A DNA stretch of 64,000 nucleotides from Pedobacter sp. BMA (lineage in GTDB: Bacteria > Bacteroidota > Bacteroidia > Sphingobacteriales > Sphingobacteriaceae). The stretch lies in assembly GCF_001027745.1 (NCBI RefSeq), contig NZ_LECU01000006.1, forward strand, positions 682,001 through 746,000. Reading direction: 5' to 3'. A program made the position numbers and the translations under genes. Within the stretch, counting starts at the first letter, position 1, and each line of letters begins with the position of its first letter. The notes under the pieces were generated by a model. It was not told the origin of the DNA. It saw only the letters and a program-made list of their open reading frames with translations, and made no database searches. This document shows, in pieces, positions 47,452 through 55,086 of this stretch.

Positions 47452-49560
47452 TTGGATATTAAAGTCGCATTAGTTGGTAATCCCAATACAGGTAAGTCTA
47501 CGCTTTTTAATCGTTTAACAGGGTTAAATCAGAAAATAGGAAATTTCCCGGGTATTACTGTCGATAAAAAGACAGGCTATATGAAGCTTGTTAATGGCAA
47601 GGACGCTGAAATAATTGATTTACCCGGAACTTATAGTCTCTATCCGAAAAGCAGTGATGAAAGTATCGTTTTTCAGGTATTGGCTGATGAACAGAACAGC
47701 AGTCACCCCGATCTTATTGTCCTGGTTGTAGATGCATCAAACCTGAAGCGCAACATGCTTTTATATTCGCAGGTTGCTGATCTCGGAATTCCGATGATCC
47801 TGGCATTGAATATGATCGATCTGGCAGAGAAACAGGGTATAGAAGTTGATCTGGATAAACTGGCGGGAAAGCTGGGTGTTCAGGTGGTATCCATATCTGC
47901 CCGAAATAACATCGGCATGGATAAGCTGAAACAAGCCATTTCCAACGCCAACAAAATTGCTACCCAGTTTCAGGATGTTGATGTGAGCAGTTTGGCACCC
48001 GCTGCAATTAATGCAATTAAATCAAAGCTGAATTCTGATAACGATTATTATGCGTTGCAGGTTTTGCACCAGCACGAATACCTGACTTTCTTTACTGAAC
48101 AGGAGCAGCAGGAAATTGAGGAGATTGAACAATCCCATCAGTTTGAATCCTCGAAGATTCAGGCTGCAGAAACCATAGCCCGTTATAAACACCTGTCTTC
48201 AGTATTGTCGGGTGTGGTATCAGATAGCGGAACAGCCAAGAAGTTTGTATTCAGTGATAAGCTTGATGGTATTTTAACCCATAAAATCTGGGGCTTTGCC
48301 ATATTTTTACTTATTCTCTTTGTCATATTTAACGCCATTTTCGCCTGGTCATCGTATCCGATGGATTTGATAGAAAGCAGTTTTGGTTATATCACCGATC
48401 TGGGGCATGAATATCTGCCTGCGGGCATGCTGACAGATTTAGCTCTGGATGGCGTAATTGCCGGTTTAGGTGGAATCTTTGTGTTTATCCCTCAAATTGC
48501 CATATTGTTTGCATTTATCTCCATTCTGGAAGATACCGGTTATATGGCAAGGGTGACTTTCATGATGGATAAGATTATGAGCAAAGTTGGCCTGAGCGGG
48601 AAGTCGGTTGTTCCGATGATTGGTGGCTTAGCCTGTGCAGTGCCATCCATTATGGCTGCCCGTAACATCGAAAACTGGAAAGACAGGATGATTACCATCA
48701 TGGTAACGCCGCTGGTGAGTTGCTCTGCGCGTTTACCTGTATATATCCTCATCATTTCTTTAATTATTCCATCTGAAAATGTCTGGGGTATATTTAACAT
48801 GCAGGGACTTGCCCTGATGGTGATGTATCTGGTTGGTGTAATTGCTGCGGTTATTGTCGCCTGGATAATGAAGTTTATCATTAAAACCAAAGAGCGTGCC
48901 TATTTTATTATGGAGCTTCCTGTTTACCGCATGCCACGCTGGAAGAACGTTTTTTATACCATGTATGAGAAGTCGAAAACTTTTGTCTTCGAGGCAGGTA
49001 AGGTCATCATTGCAATATCCATTATCCTCTGGGTAATGGCATCTTTCGGGCCCGGAAACCGTTTTGAGAATATTGAAAAGAAATACGAAAGTGCATTAGC
49101 AGATACCACAAAGAACCCGGAACATATCAATACGCTGATTGCTACCGAAAAATTAGAAAATTCTTATGTAGGCATACTGGGTCGGTGGATTGAGCCTGCC
49201 ATTCGTCCGTTGGGCTACGACTGGAAAATCGGCATTGGATTAATTACCTCATTTGCTGCCCGTGAAGCCTTTGTAGGTACCATGGCAACCATTTATAGTG
49301 TTGATGGGGGTGATGAAGATACATCAACCATCCGCGAGCGTATGTCGGCCTCTGTTCACTCACGAACAGGCTTACCGGTATATACTTTTGCAACAGGAAT
49401 ATCCCTGATGTTGTTTTATGCTTTTGCTATGCAATGCATGAGCACCGTGGCGATTGTTTACAGGGAAACCAAAGGCTGGAAATGGCCGGTTATTCAAATT
49501 GTTTACATGACAGCCATGGCCTACTTCGCCGCATTAATCGCATACCAGTTGTTGAAGTAG
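47452..49560 (+). CDS. feoB: Ferrous iron transporter FeoB
   Basis: 702 residues. The N-terminal G domain has G1 VALVGNPNTGKSTLFNRL (about 5-22), G3 DLPGTYSLYP and G4 NMIDLAEKQG. A helical insertion follows, then about nine to ten membrane helices with the two Gate-type repeats (MIGGLACAVPSIMAARNIEN; ITSFAAREAFVGTMATIYSV). It carries Fe(II) across the inner membrane. The start is a TTG at 47452: G1 begins within five codons and no ATG is available. No FeoC gene. The end is convergent with the Lrp/AsnC gene after 38 bases. Confidence 0.98.
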   Translation: MDIKVALVGNPNTGKSTLFNRLTGLNQKIGNFPGITVDKKTGYMKLVNGKDAEIIDLPGTYSLYPKSSDESIVFQVLADEQNSSHPDLIVLVVDASNLKRNMLLYSQVADLGIPMILALNMIDLAEKQGIEVDLDKLAGKLGVQVVSISARNNIGMDKLKQAISNANKIATQFQDVDVSSLAPAAINAIKSKLNSDNDYYALQVLHQHEYLTFFTEQEQQEIEEIEQSHQFESSKIQAAETIARYKHLSSVLSGVVSDSGTAKKFVFSDKLDGILTHKIWGFAIFLLILFVIFNAIFAWSSYPMDLIESSFGYITDLGHEYLPAGMLTDLALDGVIAGLGGIFVFIPQIAILFAFISILEDTGYMARVTFMMDKIMSKVGLSGKSVVPMIGGLACAVPSIMAARNIENWKDRMITIMVTPLVSCSARLPVYILIISLIIPSENVWGIFNMQGLALMVMYLVGVIAAVIVAWIMKFIIKTKERAYFIMELPVYRMPRWKNVFYTMYEKSKTFVFEAGKVIIAISIILWVMASFGPGNRFENIEKKYESALADTTKNPEHINTLIATEKLENSYVGILGRWIEPAIRPLGYDWKIGIGLITSFAAREAFVGTMATIYSVDGGDEDTSTIRERMSASVHSRTGLPVYTFATGISLMLFYAFAMQCMSTVAIVYRETKGWKWPVIQIVYMTAMAYFAALIAYQLLK

Positions 49561-49598
49561 GCACCATAGCATCATCTGTGAATTGGGTCGGTATGTAC

Positions 49599-50075
49599 CT
49601 AGCCCAGCTCAATCTGTCGTTTAATACTTTCTTCCAGGGAAATTAAGGTTTCCGTGCGTTGAATTCCGTTTACCGCCTGAATTTCTTCATTTAATACATG
49701 GCGGAGGTGATTAGTATCGCGACAAATAATTTTAGCGAACATACTGTACGATCCGGTGGTATAATGTAATTCAACAACTTCCTTGATCTTGTTTAGCTGG
49801 GCAACTGCATCTTTGTACTGAATACCCTTCTCTAAATAAATACCCAGGAAAGCACAAATATCGTATCCTGCTTTCTGTGGGTCGATGATCAGGTGTGAAC
49901 CTTTAATAATGCCCATTTCCTGCAGTTTCTTCATTCTAACGTGTATTGTACCGCCCGAAACAATCAGATCTTTTGCTATTTCTGTATAAGGCTTTGTGGC
50001 ATCCTGCATCAATTGCTTTAATATATCGATATCGAGGTTGTCAATTTCTAAATTGGAATTGTCTTTTTTAAGCAT
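49599..50075 (-). CDS. Lrp/AsnC-family transcriptional regulator
   Basis: 158 residues. N-terminal helix-turn-helix at about 15-65 (KPYTEIAKDLIVSGGTIHVR), followed by the RAM/AsnC ligand-binding domain at about 75-150 (KAGYDICAFLGIYLEKG; GSYSMFAKIICRDTNHLRHV). These proteins respond to amino acids and bind DNA as octamer-like assemblies. It is transcribed away from the tRNA-like pair, sharing the A+T-rich region 50076-50180, so regulation of that neighbour is possible but unproven. Confidence 0.95.
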   Translation of the reverse strand: MLKKDNSNLEIDNLDIDILKQLMQDATKPYTEIAKDLIVSGGTIHVRMKKLQEMGIIKGSHLIIDPQKAGYDICAFLGIYLEKGIQYKDAVAQLNKIKEVVELHYTTGSYSMFAKIICRDTNHLRHVLNEEIQAVNGIQRTETLISLEESIKRQIELG

Positions 50076-50148
50076 ATTTTTGAATTATGATAAGCGAATT
50101 TACAAATATTTATCAATATTATAAAAATAAAATTAAATGTTTAAAATA

Positions 50149-50180
50149 TTTGCAAGGTATTTATAGTTCCTTTACATTTG
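50149..50180 (+). promoter_or_regulatory. Promoter of the tRNA-like pair (TTTG-N20-TACATTTG)
   Basis: TTTG at 50149-50152 and TACATTTG at 50173-50180, spacer of 20 bases, a full match to the Bacteroidota consensus. Transcription would begin near 50187, about 47 bases before the first tRNA-like domain. The leader contains TTCTTTAACAG, reminiscent of stable-RNA leaders. Confidence 0.72.
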
Positions 50181-50233
50181 TATCAAGCAATTAACAAAAA
50201 GGGAACGTTCTTTAACAGATTTGCTTAACATAC

Positions 50234-50343
50234 TGTAGGGTGGTGAAACAGGCAGACACACCTCCTTGTCTCGGTGGCGGAGAATAATGGGAATACCAGC
50301 AATGGCTAACCACTCCTTGGAGGTTCGATTCCTTCCCCTACAG
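50234..50343 (+). tRNA. Atypical class II tRNA-like RNA 1 (GTC at anticodon position, 110 nt)
   Basis: Acceptor TGTAGGG (50234-50240) pairs with CCCTACA (50336-50342), discriminator G at 50343. The leucine-type D-arm has stem GTG/CAC and loop AAACAGGCAGA. Stem CCTCC (50261-50265) faces GGTGG (50273-50277) with a central T-T mismatch and closes the loop TTGTCTC, giving GTC at 34-36 followed by T at 37, where a purine is expected. The enlarged variable arm is closed by GGAG (50279-50282) with CTCC (50313-50316). The T-arm GGAGG/CCTTC closes TTCGATT. CCA is not encoded. Asp decoding, Leu- or Ser-type charging, or a non-translational role are all possible. The fold is strong, the identity open. 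Confidence 0.65.
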
Positions 50344-50410
50344 CCATTGCAGTCACAATATACGTTTTATTCAAAAAGTAAGACCATTAATTGGAAACTG
50401 TTAATTTAAA

Positions 50411-50555
50411 TGTTGGGTGGTGAAATTGGCAGACACGCCTCCTTGTCTCGGTGGTGGGGAATAATGGGACAAACGCAGTTTATTGGGTTGACCACAAATT
50501 AATTTTTTGAACTGTAGCTAACTACCCCTTGAAGGTTCGACTCCTTCCCCAACAG
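50411..50555 (+). tRNA. Atypical class II tRNA-like RNA 2 (GTC at anticodon position, 145 nt)
   Basis: Same architecture as copy 1: acceptor TGTTGGG (50411-50417) with CCCAACA (50548-50554), G at 50555, the same D-arm, and anticodon arm CCTCC/GGTGG (50438-50442, 50450-50454) with T-T mismatch and loop TTGTCTC. The variable arm is closed by GGGG (50456-50459) with CCCC (50525-50528), and the T-arm is GAAGG/CCTTC around TTCGACT. Against copy 1 the paired changes are compensatory: A-T to T-A in the acceptor, A-T to G-C in the variable arm, G-T to A-T in the T-stem. The variable arm is about 35 bases longer and contains an inner CAGTT/AACTG stem. No CCA is encoded. Confidence 0.65.
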
Positions 50556-50585
50556 CATTTTTTATGAATAATAAGTTAGTTAATT

Positions 50586-50613
50586 GAGCAATCCTGGATA
50601 GGTTGCTCTTTTT
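50586..50613 (+). terminator. Rho-independent terminator of the tRNA-like pair
   Basis: GAGCAATC (50586-50593) pairs with GGTTGCTC (50601-50608, one G-T), followed by a T-run. It lies 30 bases past RNA 2 and closes the unit opened by the promoter at 50149. Confidence 0.85.
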
Positions 50614-50780
50614 ATTTTCAGGCCATTTTGCAGAAACAGAAATGTTTAAAAATGAGAAAGCCCCATATCTCTATGAGGCTAAAATGAATGTCTTATAAGT
50701 ATCCACCGATAAAACTAAACCAAACAAACTATATACTAAACGCAAGTCGGTTTGAATTGTTTTTAATTTTTTAAAAAAAT

Positions 50781-51875
50781 TTAAAGATTCGTGGTTTCAG
50801 TATCCAACCATCTTTTTTGAAGGTATTTCCTGAGTGGTTGGTCTATCCATATCATCACCAGGTAGGCGATGAGTACCAGTAACATTACTGAAATAGCAAC
50901 AATCAGCACGAGTTGGTTACCCGTTGGTTTATAGGTGTTGTAATAATTTCCGAATATCCATAAAGCTCCATAATGCGTCATATAAAGCGGATAGGAAATT
51001 TTACCAATCAGGTTACAGCATTTTTTTATACCTTCTGTTACATCAGTTCCTGCTCCAAGTGCAACCAGGAACGGAAAGTAAAGGAACACCACCAGTGTTT
51101 CCGTAATCCAGCTGATTGAAATAAACGGCATGATAAAGGCAAGAAATAAAAGGATGGCTGATACAATAAAGCCCAGTTTGTTTTTGATGATCCATGACGA
51201 ACGGTATACTAATAACCCGGCCAGGAAAGAATAAAAAATTCTGGCTCCACCTTCCCAGAAGGTAGCACCACTCCAGCCACCCATCAGTGAGCCCGTAGTG
51301 TAGCTTACGTAAAACAGGACTATTGTTGCGATGATGAACAGACCGGTCAGGTATTTTCTGGACAAGCGGCAAAAAATAAAAGCATATAAAATATTGGCAA
51401 TATACTCCCAGAAAAGAGACCATGACGGGGCGTTTAATCCAAATAGATTAAATGCACGATCTTCCATCACAGGAAAAGGAATCAATAATAATGAACTGAT
51501 AAATAGGATTATGATCCGGCCGAGGCTATAACCTGAAGCTGCAGTAGAAAAAGGATCAAATAAAAATGTCAAAAGCCCTAAAAATGATCCAACAACTACC
51601 AGCGGATGCAGCCTGATGACCCTCGCTTTGAAAAATTCTGTTATTCCAAGCTTTTCCATTCTGTTGTCATAAGCGTACCCGATTACAAATCCCGAGAGAC
51701 AGAAAAAGAAATCTACAGCCAGAAAACCATGGCCAATGAAATTCTTTGTCCAGTCGGTAAAAATAATTTCCATGAAATGGAAAATGACAACCGACAAGGC
51801 CGCTACACCACGTAAACCATCAAGAACGGCGAAGTGTTGCCGGGTATCATTGTTGCGATAGGAAATTGTGTTCAT
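50781..51875 (-). CDS. Acyltransferase 3 family membrane protein
   Basis: 364 residues with about ten membrane helices. The start FAVLDGLRGVAALSVVIFHF carries the family motif (LDGLRGxAA plus catalytic His), followed by GFLAVDFFFCLSGFVIGYAY with the conserved FFxxSGF. This family O-acylates surface sugars or peptidoglycan, usually at the inner membrane. No sugar-biosynthesis gene lies next to it, so the acceptor is unknown. Confidence 0.94.
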   Translation of the reverse strand: MNTISYRNNDTRQHFAVLDGLRGVAALSVVIFHFMEIIFTDWTKNFIGHGFLAVDFFFCLSGFVIGYAYDNRMEKLGITEFFKARVIRLHPLVVVGSFLGLLTFLFDPFSTAASGYSLGRIIILFISSLLLIPFPVMEDRAFNLFGLNAPSWSLFWEYIANILYAFIFCRLSRKYLTGLFIIATIVLFYVSYTTGSLMGGWSGATFWEGGARIFYSFLAGLLVYRSSWIIKNKLGFIVSAILLFLAFIMPFISISWITETLVVFLYFPFLVALGAGTDVTEGIKKCCNLIGKISYPLYMTHYGALWIFGNYYNTYKPTGNQLVLIVAISVMLLVLIAYLVMIWIDQPLRKYLQKRWLDTETTNL

Positions 51876-52251
51876 CGGTAGAGTAAGCCGTTTTATGGCT
51901 TTACTGCAAGGATAAAAAAAATGTGAAGATTATTCCAGGAATGGAGTATGGTTGTTACAAACCAAAAGTGCCTGTTGCTAAACGCGGTCTTAAAAATTTT
52001 TTGCTATAGAAAAAGCCTTTCTTTTGGAAAGGCTTTTTTGTGTTAATCTAAATCGTCCCGTTGATTCAAGTATAACGATCTAAATGTAAGTGTTTTATAG
52101 TCCTGTTCCAATTAAAAGGTAAAAATACCCTGGTCTTTGTATCAGTAATTCTAACATAAATTTATTTGAACTTGATATTTATCAATTTTAAATCTTTTGA
52201 TGCCATGTTCGGGGAGCCTTTGATTATTTTTAGTTATTATTTAAGAAAATC
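51876..52251. other. 376-base gap with an orphan terminator and no recognisable gene
   Basis: No convincing ORF on either strand. The only clear structure is a strong hairpin with a T-run at 52010-52038. The rest is A+T-rich and probably holds the promoters of the acyltransferase (minus) and the 71-residue ORF (plus). Confidence 0.5.
52010..52038 (+). terminator. Orphan Rho-independent terminator
   Basis: Twelve-bp perfect stem AAAAAGCCTTTC / GAAAGGCTTTTT (52010-52021 with 52027-52038) around TTTTG, followed by T. No annotated gene on the plus strand ends before it, and the nearest minus-strand gene in the right orientation ends about 840 bases away. It implies an unrecognised short transcript or a lost gene. 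Confidence 0.75.
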
Positions 52252-52467
52252 ATGATCAAAGTCATAAACCCCTATGTAGAAGAAAGCAAACTGGACGAGC
52301 TCAAGATTGGTGATGCGATAACAGATGGAGGTGGCTATACCGATATCATTGTACACATCGAGACACTCATTTCTTCCAAAGGTAAACTCTACTCCATCAC
52401 CACCCGGTCAGGGATCATTTTTTCTGTAAATAAATATCCAAACCGCAATACCCCAACAGGCGACTAA
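52252..52467 (+). CDS. Small protein of unknown function (71 residues)
   Basis: Starts MIKVINPYVEESKLDELKIG and ends KYPNRNTPTGD. No signal peptide or membrane helix. The central part (GDAITDGGGYTDIIVHIET; GKLYSITTRSGIIF) reads as a small all-beta domain. It stands alone between the acyltransferase and the repeat region. Composition and codon use look like a real gene, but I recognise no family. Confidence 0.55.
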   Translation: MIKVINPYVEESKLDELKIGDAITDGGGYTDIIVHIETLISSKGKLYSITTRSGIIFSVNKYPNRNTPTGD

Positions 52468-52873
52468 GCCTTTTCCTGCGGGATTTCCACTTTATCCGGA
52501 TTTCAACATCTTGCTGCCAGCTGCAGATTTCATTCAAATTTTCCTGTTTGCTGTTCCTACGACTTGCCTCATAGTTTCTTAGCTATTTTAATTTCTTGTG
52601 TATGACTGCAAAAATGCATCATCAGTTGGACTTGTCTTCTTTAAAGATAAGCGTAAGCCAGAAAAAAGATATCGGGCATACTCACACAAATCTTAAAGTG
52701 AAATCAAACACAACTTACCCAGTGCTTAAACAGTTGCTGACTGGGTAACCACTGGGTAAGCACTGGGTGAGCACTGGGTGAGCACTGGGTAAAAACTAAA
52801 CGGTTATGCCTTTTCACCTACTGTAAAACAGGCTCAATTTTACCGTGTTTTTTAAGAAATTGAAATGTTACCT
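52468..52873. other. 406-base gap containing an 11-bp tandem repeat array
   Basis: No credible gene. The first half is unstructured. The second half contains an inverted copy and then tandem copies of an 11-bp unit (see the separate entry), followed by a short A+T-rich stretch up to the mutarotase-like gene stop. Confidence 0.55.
52713..52793. repeat. 11-bp tandem repeats (CACTGGGTRAG) with an inverted upstream copy
   Basis: Four to five head-to-tail units of CACTGGGTAAG / CACTGGGTGAG cover 52739-52793. An inverted copy CTTACCCAGTGCTT at 52713-52726 can pair with AAGCACTGGGTGAG at 52758-52771 (13 of 14). The region could fold as a large hairpin or bind a protein cooperatively. Confidence 0.8.
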
Positions 52874-53740
52874 TTAGAAGCACTCTACTTCCCAGAAGCG
52901 CAACCAGTTTTCGTTGGGACTTAATTTAATGATGCCTTCCTTGTGACGAAGTTCCTGATTGTGATCAACACCATCTGCCACCCCGCACCATGGTTCCAGA
53001 CAAACAAATGGTGCATCTTTTGCCGCCCAGATGCCAAAGAAAGGGAAATCTTCAAAATGGAAATGTAAGCCAAAGTCATTTTTGGTATTTAGCAGGCTGA
53101 TACAGTTACTTTGCAATGTTTTAAACACCAAGGCATCGTTGTAGAAGAGTTCATGCCTGAGCTCCAGTTTGTGGCCATTAAGTTCGATATTGCTTGTGGT
53201 ATTGGCTACCAGGCCATCGTTCAGTTCCCAGTAGGTTAATTTATCATCGCTGTTAAAGGCTAAATAGTAGTCACTATAGGTCGTGTCAGGTGTATTAGGT
53301 ACTGCAAATGCAGGGTGAGCACCAAGAGAAAATAATAGCTCGTCAGTCCCATTGTTGATTACTTCGTAGGTTAAATTGAGTTTCCGGTCAATTAGCCTAT
53401 ATCTCAATTTTAACTCGAAGTAGAAAGGATAAATCTTTAAAGTATCTTCCGATTGAGATAGGGTAAAGACTGCTTCGGTTTCGCTTATTTTTTCAACGCT
53501 AAAAACATGATCCCTTGCAAAACCATGCCTTGGCAATGCATAGTTTTTTCCATTATAAATAAAGCTGTCGTTTTTTAAAGAGCCTACAATAGGGAATAAT
53601 ACCGGACTGTGTTTTCCCCAGTATTTAGAATCGGCATTCCACAGGTATTCAATATTTGTTTCCTTGCTAAAAAGGCCTTGTAGTTCGGCGCCTTTGGCAG
53701 CCAGATTTACCCTTAAGTAATCGTTTTCGATGGTGATCAT
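52874..53740 (-). CDS. Aldose 1-epimerase family protein (LacX-like mutarotase)
   Basis: 288 residues. Galactose-mutarotase-like beta-sandwich with conserved histidines in LPRHGFARDHVF (about 69-80) and SLGAHPAFAVP (about 140-150), and the likely catalytic Glu in CLEPWCGVAD (about 247-256). No signal peptide, so cytoplasmic. It probably interconverts alpha and beta anomers of a hexose or phosphohexose. It is 26 bases downstream of pepT on the same strand and probably co-transcribed with it. Confidence 0.93.
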   Translation of the reverse strand: MITIENDYLRVNLAAKGAELQGLFSKETNIEYLWNADSKYWGKHSPVLFPIVGSLKNDSFIYNGKNYALPRHGFARDHVFSVEKISETEAVFTLSQSEDTLKIYPFYFELKLRYRLIDRKLNLTYEVINNGTDELLFSLGAHPAFAVPNTPDTTYSDYYLAFNSDDKLTYWELNDGLVANTTSNIELNGHKLELRHELFYNDALVFKTLQSNCISLLNTKNDFGLHFHFEDFPFFGIWAAKDAPFVCLEPWCGVADGVDHNQELRHKEGIIKLSPNENWLRFWEVECF

Positions 53741-53766
53741 GAGGTGCTAAAAATAACAAATTCCAT

Positions 53767-55026
53767 TTAAAACTCACCACGCTCTTCCCATATACAGGCA
53801 ATATTGATAATGGTTTGCACGGCTTTTTCCATATCCTGTACACTTACCCATTCCTGTTTACTATGAAAGGCATGTTCGCCAGCGAAAATATTCGGGCAGG
53901 GCAAGCCCATAAAAGATAATCTCGAGCCGTCGGTTCCGCCGCGGATGCTTTGTTTTTTGGCAACAACGCCTGCCCGCTCGATAGCTTCCACTCCGTATGC
54001 CACAATTTGTGGGTGTTGATCCAATATCTGTTTCATGTTTCGGTATTGCGGGGAAATCTTGAGGTCGTAACTTGAGCCGGGATATTTTGCCATTACAGAT
54101 TCGACAATCGTTTTCAGGTGCGCTCCGTGTGCCTTCAGCCTTTCATCTGTAAAATCCCTGATAATGAAATGTGCTTCAGCCTGCTCCACTTGCCCCGAAA
54201 TACTTACGGGGTGGATAAAGCCTTCCTTTTGACTGGTGGTTTCAGGGCTTAAGGTATCTTTGGGGAGTGTGTCAATGACTTCTGAGATAACTTTAATGGC
54301 ACTTTCCATCTTTCCTTTTGCAAAGCCCGGGTGTGTGCTTACCCCGTCGATGATCAGGAATGCGCCATCGGCAGAAAAGGTTTCATCTTCAATTGAACCT
54401 AAAGTTTCGCCATCAATGGTATAGCCAAAATCTGCGCCCAGTTTCTGCAAATCTACCTGATCAACGCCGCGACCAATCTCTTCATCAGGCGTAAAAAGCA
54501 CTTTGATTGTACCATGTTTTACCTCCGGGCTTTCCATAAAAAACCTGACCGCTTCCATAATCTCAGCCAGGCCAGCCTTATTGTCTGCACCCAGTAATGT
54601 GGTACCACTAGCTGTGATGATATCGTTTCCGATTTGATACTGCAGGTCTTTATGTTCAGACAATTTTAAAACAACTTTGCCGTCATCCGGAAGGATGATG
54701 TCCTGGCCTTGATAATTGTCATGAATAATCGGTTTAACATTTTCCCCGCTGCAGTCAGGAGAGGTATCCATATGGGAGCAGAAAAATATAACCGGTAATT
54801 TTTTATCACTGTTAGCTGGGATTGTACCATATACATAACCATTAATGTCTATTTCTGCATCAGAAATGCCCATTTCCTGTAATTCCTGAACTAAAAGCCT
54901 CCCCAGATTTTTCTGTTTTTCTGTAGATGGACAAGTCGATGATTGAGGATCGGACTGTGTGTCGATCTTCGCATATTTTATAAAACGCTTCGCTAAAGAG
55001 TTGTTAAAGCAGGTGTATTTGTTCAT
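53767..55026 (-). CDS. pepT: Peptidase T (tripeptide aminopeptidase)
   Basis: 419 residues, M20B family. Metal ligands and active-site residues are visible in SHMDTSPD (about 84-91), TLLGADNKAGLAEI (about 142-155), TPDEEIGRG (catalytic Glu, about 179-187) and IDGETLG (about 203). The C-terminal His is in GEHAFHSKQEW (about 387-397). It removes the N-terminal residue of tripeptides in the cytoplasm. A -7 box is directly upstream, in the short divergent region shared with the barrel protein. Confidence 0.97.
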   Translation of the reverse strand: MNKYTCFNNSLAKRFIKYAKIDTQSDPQSSTCPSTEKQKNLGRLLVQELQEMGISDAEIDINGYVYGTIPANSDKKLPVIFFCSHMDTSPDCSGENVKPIIHDNYQGQDIILPDDGKVVLKLSEHKDLQYQIGNDIITASGTTLLGADNKAGLAEIMEAVRFFMESPEVKHGTIKVLFTPDEEIGRGVDQVDLQKLGADFGYTIDGETLGSIEDETFSADGAFLIIDGVSTHPGFAKGKMESAIKVISEVIDTLPKDTLSPETTSQKEGFIHPVSISGQVEQAEAHFIIRDFTDERLKAHGAHLKTIVESVMAKYPGSSYDLKISPQYRNMKQILDQHPQIVAYGVEAIERAGVVAKKQSIRGGTDGSRLSFMGLPCPNIFAGEHAFHSKQEWVSVQDMEKAVQTIINIACIWEERGEF

Positions 55027-55030
55027 AATT

Positions 55031-55038
55031 CAAAGGTA
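55031..55038 (-). promoter_or_regulatory. -7 box (TACCTTTG) of pepT
   Basis: Reads TACCTTTG on the minus strand, 5 bases from the start codon. It overlaps back-to-back with the opposing promoter at 55066 within a 60-base divergent region. No clear -33. Confidence 0.5.
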
Positions 55039-55065
55039 AAAGTTATAGATATTGAATAAACATAT

Positions 55066-55073
55066 TATTTTTG
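55066..55073 (+). promoter_or_regulatory. -7 box (TATTTTTG) of the outer-membrane barrel gene
   Basis: Perfect TAnnTTTG match 13 bases before the ATG at 55087, divergent from the pepT box. Confidence 0.45.
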
Positions 55074-55086
55074 TTAAAAAAACGAT

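Noticed and set aside
50234..50343. Ordinary tRNA-Leu or tRNA-Asp gene
   Set aside because: The D-arm is leucine-like but the anticodon position reads GTC and the discriminator is G. tRNA-Asp is class I with a short variable loop. The mismatch in the anticodon stem and T at 37 fit neither.
50411..50555. tRNA split by a group I intron
   Set aside because: The extra sequence lies in the variable arm, not the anticodon loop, and is far too short for a group I core.
52713..52793. CRISPR array
   Set aside because: The units are 11 bp and directly adjacent with no spacers, and there are no cas genes.
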